A stretch of DNA of 64,000 bases from Chitinophaga fulva (GTDB taxonomy: Bacteria > Bacteroidota > Bacteroidia > Chitinophagales > Chitinophagaceae): assembly GCF_012927205.1 (NCBI RefSeq), contig NZ_JABBGC010000001.1, forward strand, positions 3,162,810 through 3,226,809, read 5' to 3'. How positions within the stretch are numbered: the first letter of the stretch is position 1; each line of letters begins with the position of its first letter. Positions 58,262 to 64,000 of this stretch are shown one piece after another. The position numbers were made by a program, and so were the translations under genes. The notes beneath the pieces are model-generated. The model was not told the origin of the DNA. It worked only from the letters and a program-made list of their open reading frames with translations, and did no database searches.

Positions 58262-60637
58262 TTACTCTGCCTTCAGGCTTTTTACCGGATCTGCCAGTGC
58301 TGCTCTGATGGACTGAAAACTCACGGTTATAATGGTAATCGTCACCGCGCCCAATGCGGTAATGAGCAATACGCCGACGCTGATATTGATCCGGTACTCA
58401 TATTGCTGTAACCACCGCTGCAACACATACCAGGTGAGTGGTGCGGCAACGATACAGCTTAATACCACCAGGACTACAAAATCTTTGGAAAGCAGCAGCC
58501 ACACCTGGGATATGGAAGCTCCCAACACTTTCCGGATACCGATTTCTTTGGTGCGTTGCTCTGCCATATAAGCCGCCAGGCCGAAGAGGCCCAGGCAGGA
58601 AATGAAAATGGCCAGTACGGCAAACACGCCGGCCAGGTTACCTACCAGTGTTTCGAACCTGAACTTGTCGGCATACGCATCGTTGATGAACTGATACCGG
58701 TAGGAATAGAACGGGTTATGTTTGTTGAAGACGGTTGTCAGTGTGGCGATCGCTTTATCGGTAGGTACACCCGGCGATAAGCGGTAGGTGATGACATTCG
58801 CCCAATCAGGATTGTAAAGGAACATGCAGGGTGGTACTGATGAATAGGGAGAACCCATCAGGGCGTCTTTTACAACACCAATCACTTTCTGGACTTTCAC
58901 CGGGTCGCTCCAACGGATGATCTGATCGATAGGGTCTTTGAGGCGCATACGTTTAACGGCCGATTCATTCAGTATCACATAGTTGGTGTCAGCTCCCAGG
59001 TTGCCGGAGAAGTTCCTGCCGGCAACAATCGTCATGCCGGTGGTTTTAAAGTAATCTGCATCGGAAACGGCGGTGGTGCCTAATTCCAGCGATTCGCCGG
59101 GTTGTTTGCCCTGCCATTCCCGGATGTTATTGGTCATCCAGATACCGGTAACCGGGCTGGAAGACTTAGTGACGCTGGCTACCACGCCGGTTTGCAGCAG
59201 GTCGTTTTTCAGCGCTTCGTAGTTTTGGTTTATGTCCGGACTGTTGTCAGTCATCATCAGCCGTTGCGCATCGTAACCGGTAGGGCGGTCTTTGGCATGT
59301 TGTATCTGCTGATAGATGACAATCGTGCTGATCATCAGTGCAACGGAACAGGTGAACTGTACCATCACCAGCGCTTTTCTCGGCAATGAGGCGGCTTTTC
59401 CGGTTTGCATGGTCCCTTTCAGTACCTTCACCGGCTGGAAGGAAGAGAGATAGAACGCTGGCCTTCCTCCTGCCAACAAGGCTGTCAGCAGCACATAGGC
59501 CATCAGTATACACCAGAAAACAGCACTGTCGTAAGGGATACGGATATGCGTGTTGGTAAGGGCATTGAAAGCCGGAAGTGTCACCTGTACCAGCAGCAAC
59601 GAAATCATAAAGGAGATCAGGGTAATCATCAGTGATTCCAATAAGAACTGGAATACAAGGTCATTGCGGTGAGAACCGATCGCTTTTCGTATACCCACTT
59701 CCCGTGCCCGTTTTTCAGAACGGGCGGTAGAGAGGTTCATAAAATTGATACAGGCAATCAACAAAACCAACAGCCCGATAATACTGAACATCTTCACATA
59801 GTCCAGTAATCCGCCTGCAACTACGCCGTTCTTAAATTCTGCCTGCAGGTGCCACTGTTTCATCGGTTGCATGAACAGCTCGCTTTTGGCGATGCTGTAT
59901 TCGTCCACGCTATATTTTTTCAACAGCATCTTCATGTTGGCAGATACCTGGTCAAAAGAAACATTAGGCTCGAGGCTTACAAACGTCTGGAGACTGTTGT
60001 TGCCCCATTGGGTGCCCCAGTGCTGCACTTTTACCATGTAGTCCAGTGGTATGATATAATTGAACTGGAAAGTTGAGTTGGTGGGTACATCTTCCAATAT
60101 GCCCGTCACTTTTAAGTCTGTCTGGTTATCGATACGGACGATCTGATCGATAGGGTCTGCATCACCGAACAGTGATTTTGCAGTGGATGCTGTGAGTACA
60201 ATGGAATGCATGTCATTCAGCACATCGCCGGCTTTGCCACGCAACAGCGGATATTCAAACACTTTCAGGAAATCGGGGCCGGCTGTTACGCCATTCAGGT
60301 ACAACTTTTTCTCCTTTGCCACCAGTCCGTGTGAGGATGTCCAATCTGTTTGCACTACATACCGGACACCGGGGACTTCCTTTTTTAGTACTTCCGCCAG
60401 CGGATAGGCGGTAGACCGCTGCGTGAGGATATCGCCGTTATAAACGGTCCTGTACATTACCTGGTTAGTATGCTGATAACCCGGCAGAAAACGGTCATAG
60501 GAAAACTGGTAGTGTACCCATAACCCAATCAGCAGCGCTACTGCCATCCCGATGGCCAGTCCGAAAATGTTCAGTGCGCTATAGGCTTTGTGGTTGATCA
60601 GGCTGCGCCAGGCTGTTTTGAAGTAATTCAGCAACAT
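58262..60637 (-). CDS. FtsX/MacB-type ABC permease
   Basis: 791 residues with the twin-FtsX layout: an N-terminal helix (SLINHKAYSALNIFGLAIGM), a MacB periplasmic core to about 250, three helices, a second periplasmic domain with YDAQRLMMTDNSPDINQNYE, and three C-terminal helices around ERRTKEIGIRKVLGAS-like EQRTKEIGIRKVLGASISQV. These permeases work with an ATPase encoded elsewhere, often in MacB-like mechanotransmission of peptides or lipids. No ATPase is nearby. Homologous to the truncated gene at 62868. Confidence 0.9.
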   Translation of the reverse strand: MLLNYFKTAWRSLINHKAYSALNIFGLAIGMAVALLIGLWVHYQFSYDRFLPGYQHTNQVMYRTVYNGDILTQRSTAYPLAEVLKKEVPGVRYVVQTDWTSSHGLVAKEKKLYLNGVTAGPDFLKVFEYPLLRGKAGDVLNDMHSIVLTASTAKSLFGDADPIDQIVRIDNQTDLKVTGILEDVPTNSTFQFNYIIPLDYMVKVQHWGTQWGNNSLQTFVSLEPNVSFDQVSANMKMLLKKYSVDEYSIAKSELFMQPMKQWHLQAEFKNGVVAGGLLDYVKMFSIIGLLVLLIACINFMNLSTARSEKRAREVGIRKAIGSHRNDLVFQFLLESLMITLISFMISLLLVQVTLPAFNALTNTHIRIPYDSAVFWCILMAYVLLTALLAGGRPAFYLSSFQPVKVLKGTMQTGKAASLPRKALVMVQFTCSVALMISTIVIYQQIQHAKDRPTGYDAQRLMMTDNSPDINQNYEALKNDLLQTGVVASVTKSSSPVTGIWMTNNIREWQGKQPGESLELGTTAVSDADYFKTTGMTIVAGRNFSGNLGADTNYVILNESAVKRMRLKDPIDQIIRWSDPVKVQKVIGVVKDALMGSPYSSVPPCMFLYNPDWANVITYRLSPGVPTDKAIATLTTVFNKHNPFYSYRYQFINDAYADKFRFETLVGNLAGVFAVLAIFISCLGLFGLAAYMAEQRTKEIGIRKVLGASISQVWLLLSKDFVVLVVLSCIVAAPLTWYVLQRWLQQYEYRINISVGVLLITALGAVTITIITVSFQSIRAALADPVKSLKAE

Positions 60638-60775
60638 GAAAAAGGAGTTAGTCTGCGGTCAGGTCTGAATAATAATGCCATAAAATAATCTATTTAAATG
60701 TAATGAATTATGATTTATAAAATATTTTATATTGTTCGGTTTTAAAACAACTATGTCCGGTTTTAACAGGCTTAT

Positions 60776-60783
60776 TATCTTTG
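60776..60783 (+). promoter_or_regulatory. -7 box TATCTTTG before the DUF4256 gene
   Basis: Exact TAnnTTTG match 77 bases before the ATG at 60861, in an AT-rich intergenic stretch. No well-spaced -33 TTG was found. Confidence 0.35.
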
Positions 60784-60860
60784 AGACAAACTATCTGATT
60801 AACCGGAGCCAGCACGCTTCCCCTACGTGGTGATCCTTCATCCTCCAAACAACCTGTAAT

Positions 60861-61436
60861 ATGGGCAAAAGTAACAGTAACAAACAGAAATTATCACCGG
60901 AGCAACAGGCTACGCTGTTGGCTACACTGAAATCACGTTTTGAAAAAAACATGCCGAGGCATAAAGGCCTGGAATGGAAAGAGGTGGAAGCAAAGCTGAA
61001 AGCCAGCGGCAACAAACTATGGTCGCTTCAGATCATGGAAGAAACCGGTGGAGAACCGGATGTGGTGGGGTTTGACAAAAAGACGGGGGAGTACACATTT
61101 TATGATTGTGCCGCGGAAACGCCCGCAGGGCGAAGGAATGTGTGTTACGACCGGGAGGCGCTGGACGCCAGGAAAGAACATAAACCGGGAGACAGTGCGT
61201 TGGACATGGCAGAGGCCATCGGCATCACCTTGCTGACAGAAGAGCAATACCGGGAATTACAACAGCTGGGGAAATTTGACCTGAAAACATCCAGCTGGAT
61301 AGAAACGCCGGCCGCTATCAGGAAATTGGGCGGAGCACTGTTTTGTGACCGCCGTTATGATCATGTTTTCGTTTATCATAACGGGGCATCTTCTTATTAT
61401 GCGGTAAGAGGATTCAGGGGGGCGTTAAAAATATAA
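60861..61436 (+). CDS. DUF4256 protein
   Basis: 191 residues, cytoplasmic, with no signal peptide. The family DUF4256 pattern is recognised from TLKSRFEKNMPRHKGLEWKE, SLQIMEETGGEPDVVGFDKK, FYDCAAETPAGRRNVCYDRE and AIGITLLTEEQYRELQQLG, with GGALFCDRRYDHVFVYHNGA near the end. Function unknown. The gene is followed 83 bases on by the MutS-ATPase gene, which could be co-transcribed, though the gap is long. Confidence 0.85.
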   Translation: MGKSNSNKQKLSPEQQATLLATLKSRFEKNMPRHKGLEWKEVEAKLKASGNKLWSLQIMEETGGEPDVVGFDKKTGEYTFYDCAAETPAGRRNVCYDREALDARKEHKPGDSALDMAEAIGITLLTEEQYRELQQLGKFDLKTSSWIETPAAIRKLGGALFCDRRYDHVFVYHNGASSYYAVRGFRGALKI

Positions 61437-61518
61437 ACTTACGTTGAATACTATACGAAAATGACCAGGGCTTAAGAAGGCTTGATTTTTGCAATCAGGC
61501 CTTCAAAGTCTCTTTTGA

Positions 61519-62793
61519 ATGATGACAGAGAAAACCTATATCAACCGGGAAATAATATCGTTGTTTGATTATACCAACAATTCCGGCGCAAAAGCATCCC
61601 TGAATGCGCTGTTTGACAGAGCAGGGTTGACCCGTGATCATGTGATGGCCAGACAGGTATTACTGCGCGCTTTTGTGGAACAATGGGATATACTGGAAGA
61701 TCTCAGGTATCAACGGTACGATTTTGAGGAAGTTCACCGCTTCACCACAACGTTGAAACACTACTACGGAGAAGAAGGGCCGGACAGGTTTTTTTTGATG
61801 TTCAGTAAGGATAAACACCGCCTGAAGGCGAGTTGTGCACAGACGGTCCTGTTTTTTGATCGCTTATACAAACAATATTTTGAGAAGATAGAACAGGTGA
61901 AATTTCCAGGGGCATTTCAATCTTGTCCTGAAAGGATTTGTACCTTCCTCTCCGGAACCGAAACCGCGCAACTGGCCATGGCGGTAAGCAGGGGAACGGC
62001 GTTATCCATCCATGATATTTCCGGGTTGTTGAAATGGCTGCTGAAGAAGGATGCCAGCCATGAGCTGGAACATTTCTGGCAATCCTTGTTTGAGTTTGAA
62101 GCTATCTGGTCGGTGGCGAAAGGCATTAAAACACGGAACTTTGTTTTCCCGGTATTCACGCAGGAGGTATTGCTGTTGGAGCAGTTTTATCATCCCATGC
62201 TCAAAAATCCTGTCCGCAATGATTTCAGTACCCGCAACAATGTGATGTTGCTGACAGGGCCTAACATGGCTGGCAAATCCACAGTCCTCAAATCTGTCAC
62301 TATTTGCGTGCTGCTGGCGCACCTTGGCCTGGCCGTGCCGGCACAACGATGCGAAGTGCCATTTTATGATGAGTTCCTGATTTCCATTAACGTGACGGAT
62401 GATATCCAAAGTGGTTACAGCCATTTTATGCAGGAGATCATGAACCTGAAAACGATCATGCAGCAGGCTGTAAAAGGGAAAAAGTGTTTCGCGGTATTTG
62501 ATGAGCTTTTCTGCGGAACAAATATTGACGACGCGATTGATATCACCTGTTCTACGGTAAAGGGATTGTCACAACAGAAAGGCTCCCTGTTTATGGTTTC
62601 CACACATCTCTATCAGCTCGATGATCTCTTGCCCAGCGACAGCTTTGAAGCTTATCAGTTGGAAGCCATGATTGAAGAAGGGATGCCCAGGCATACCTAC
62701 GTTTTGAAAAGAGGTTGGTCGCGGCTGAAGTTTGGTAAATTACTGTTTGAAAAGGAAGGACTGGACAGATTGCTGAATGGGATACCGGGATAA
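61519..62793 (+). CDS. MutS-ATPase-domain protein (no mismatch-binding domain)
   Basis: 424 residues. The C-terminal half is a MutS ATPase: Walker A TGPNMAGKST at 246-255, Q-loop region DDIQSGYSHFMQEIM, Walker B FAVFDELFCGT with D328/E329, and STHLYQLDDL. The N-terminal part is a short helical lever/clamp-like region without the mismatch-recognition domain and there is no Smr domain, so it is neither MutS1 nor MutS2. Such stand-alone proteins are common in Bacteroidota and unassigned; DNA processing is inferred. Followed by a hairpin terminator. Confidence 0.85.
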   Translation: MMTEKTYINREIISLFDYTNNSGAKASLNALFDRAGLTRDHVMARQVLLRAFVEQWDILEDLRYQRYDFEEVHRFTTTLKHYYGEEGPDRFFLMFSKDKHRLKASCAQTVLFFDRLYKQYFEKIEQVKFPGAFQSCPERICTFLSGTETAQLAMAVSRGTALSIHDISGLLKWLLKKDASHELEHFWQSLFEFEAIWSVAKGIKTRNFVFPVFTQEVLLLEQFYHPMLKNPVRNDFSTRNNVMLLTGPNMAGKSTVLKSVTICVLLAHLGLAVPAQRCEVPFYDEFLISINVTDDIQSGYSHFMQEIMNLKTIMQQAVKGKKCFAVFDELFCGTNIDDAIDITCSTVKGLSQQKGSLFMVSTHLYQLDDLLPSDSFEAYQLEAMIEEGMPRHTYVLKRGWSRLKFGKLLFEKEGLDRLLNGIPG

Positions 62794-62840
62794 ACCTGGA
62801 CGGAGGTATTTGATAAAGGCAACCTGAAAAAATCCATGTG

Positions 62841-62881
62841 ACCGGAATAGGACCACTGCCAGTGATCTTATTCCGGTTTTA
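62841..62881. terminator. hairpin between the MutS-like and permease genes
   Basis: ACCGGAATA (62841-62849) pairs with TATTCCGGT (62869-62877), followed by TTT. It overlaps the stop of the convergent permease. Confidence 0.65.
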
Positions 62882-64000
62882 TACTTTTAACCGGATTAGC
62901 GAGTGCCGCTTTGATGGCTAGTGAGCTGACCGTTAAAAGAGCTATGATGATCGCGAGCATACCGGCTGCGATGAATATTCCGATACCAGGTGTTATCCGG
63001 TAGTAAAACTCCTTCAGCCATTGTTGACTGATCCAGTAGGCAACAGGGGAAGCTATCAGAACGGCTATCACCACCAGTTGCACAAAATCCCCCGATAGCA
63101 ATACTACAATATTGCTCACAGAAGCACCCAGCACTTTCCGGATACCGATCTCTTTGAAGCGGCTTTCAGCCATAAACGCTGCCAGCCCGAATAATCCAAG
63201 GCAGGAGATGAAAATGGTGAGTCCTGCGAAGATGGCCGCCAGTTTACCGGTGAATTGTTCATTCCCGAATTTGCTGGCATAGGCGTCGTGGGCAAAATTG
63301 ATTTCCAGAGGAAAAGCGGGGTTATATTTTTTGAACACCTTTTCCATGCCAGCAATATTGGCGGCAAGGGGCTGTTGATCGTTCAGCTTTACGAGAACCG
63401 TTCCTGTCCAGCTTTTCGGGCCTTTTATGATGATGGGCTTTACGGGCATGTACGGTGACTCCTGTATGAAATCTCCGACTACGCCCACTACATGAAAGTT
63501 GTCCGGGTCATCAAAAATTTCCTGTCCGATGGGATCTTTAAAGCCCATCAGTTTCACGGCCGCTTCATTGATCAGGCAGGCGGTGGAATCAGTGGGGTAT
63601 TGTTTTAAGTCGATGTCTCTGCCCTGTATCAGCCGCATGCCGGCTGTTTTGACCAGGTCGCCCTCCGAAGTATACCGGTTCACCTGCACCTTCATGTTTT
63701 CCGGTTTGCCCTTCCAGCGCAGGCTCAATCCATACGCCCAGTTTTCAGATAACGGCGACATGACTTTGGATACGGAGGTGGCATAGCCTGAAGCAATCAG
63801 TTCCTGTTTGATCAGGTGGAAGTTCTTGTTCATTTCATCATTCAGGAATACATGCACGAGATTGTCCATGTCGATACCGGTTTTCCTGTTCTCCCCATAC
63901 CTGATTTGTTTGGTAACAACGATCGTGCAGATGATCAGTACAATGGCGAAAGTAAATTGTAATACCACCAGGGCACGGCGTGGCGTGATGAGCGTATGAA
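62868..64000 (-). CDS. FtsX/MacB-type ABC permease (5' end outside window)
   Basis: The minus strand is open from the stop at 62868 to the window edge; a GTG at 63968 is not the start because the frame continues upstream with residues LITPRRALVVLQFTF, matching the equivalent region of the permease at 58262. Visible are the second MacB-type periplasmic domain (GIDMDNLVHVFLNDEMNKNF) and the final three helices around SRFKEIGIRKVLGASVSN. About 376 residues are present, the C-terminal half of a protein near 790. Similar in layout to its homologue 2.2 kb away, but clearly diverged. Confidence 0.88.
   Translation of the reverse strand, partial: HTLITPRRALVVLQFTFAIVLIICTIVVTKQIRYGENRKTGIDMDNLVHVFLNDEMNKNFHLIKQELIASGYATSVSKVMSPLSENWAYGLSLRWKGKPENMKVQVNRYTSEGDLVKTAGMRLIQGRDIDLKQYPTDSTACLINEAAVKLMGFKDPIGQEIFDDPDNFHVVGVVGDFIQESPYMPVKPIIIKGPKSWTGTVLVKLNDQQPLAANIAGMEKVFKKYNPAFPLEINFAHDAYASKFGNEQFTGKLAAIFAGLTIFISCLGLFGLAAFMAESRFKEIGIRKVLGASVSNIVVLLSGDFVQLVVIAVLIASPVAYWISQQWLKEFYYRITPGIGIFIAAGMLAIIIALLTVSSLAIKAALANPVKSIKPE

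Noticed and set aside
1..64000. CRISPR arrays, tRNA or rRNA genes, full insertion sequences or integrases
   Set aside because: None could be recognised on either strand by reading; a tRNAscan-SE and IS search would be decisive.

Overview
The window reads as chromosome of a Bacteroidota bacterium, most likely a Chitinophaga-like soil or rhizosphere member. This is inferred from gene families: a SusC/SusD pair, an ECF sigma/FecR/TonB-receptor set, LytS/LytTR two-component pairs, DUF1080, FAS1, DUF4397 and IPT-NHL lipoproteins, and -7 boxes of the Bacteroidota type TAnnTTTG. No rRNA, tRNA, CRISPR array or complete insertion sequence was seen. Genes run off both edges: an MFS transporter at the left, an FtsX/MacB-type permease at the right.

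Layout. 1-2780: MFS exporter, divergent AraC regulator, phosphoesterase. 2855-2976: a long inverted repeat. 2978-6791: DUF1080 protein, MG2-like secreted protein, and an ECF sigma factor with a four-helix membrane partner. 6830-6933: short repeats. 6943-14821: housekeeping and stress genes (NlpE-like lipoprotein, SMR exporter, exonuclease III, thioredoxin-like protein, nucleosidase, DinB-SRPBCC fusion, HxlR with a monooxygenase-like protein, small cytochrome c, AsnA). 15297-20047: SusC/SusD pair without nearby carbohydrate enzymes. 20121-30294: alpha/beta hydrolase, LytS/LytTR pair, class A beta-lactamase-like protein, cytochrome c lipoprotein, coiled-coil surface protein with DUF2004 neighbour, HxlR/SDR pair, ADP-ribosylglycohydrolase, Crp-like regulator with AhpD-like protein, and a polysaccharide deacetylase.

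30380-33463 is the most accessory-looking stretch: an AT-rich AlbA_2 protein with a possible SUKH-like C-terminus, a Rossmann reductase, and a decayed YhcG/DUF1016 nuclease gene between two 41-bp imperfect direct repeats. Directly after it, 33533-50490 is a 17-kb same-strand cluster: ECF sigma, FecR anti-sigma, STN-domain TonB receptor, DUF4397 lipoprotein, unknown lipoprotein, three FAS1 lipoproteins, Oar-like TonB receptor and an IPT/NHL lipoprotein, closed by a strong terminator. It looks like a self-contained, sigma-controlled cell-surface system with two TonB receptors and no SusD. It is the best candidate here for an undescribed system.

50666-64000: M57-type metallopeptidase lipoprotein, HEAT-repeat protein, MFS exporter with a TetR repressor (two near-identical operators visible), second LytS/LytTR pair, two-domain alpha/beta hydrolase, two FtsX/MacB-type permeases flanking DUF4256, and a MutS-ATPase-only protein.

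Functions come from reading translations and motifs by eye. No database search was run. Many starts were moved downstream of the longest reading frame where a TTG/GTG start was implausible or a signal peptide or promoter box set the limit.
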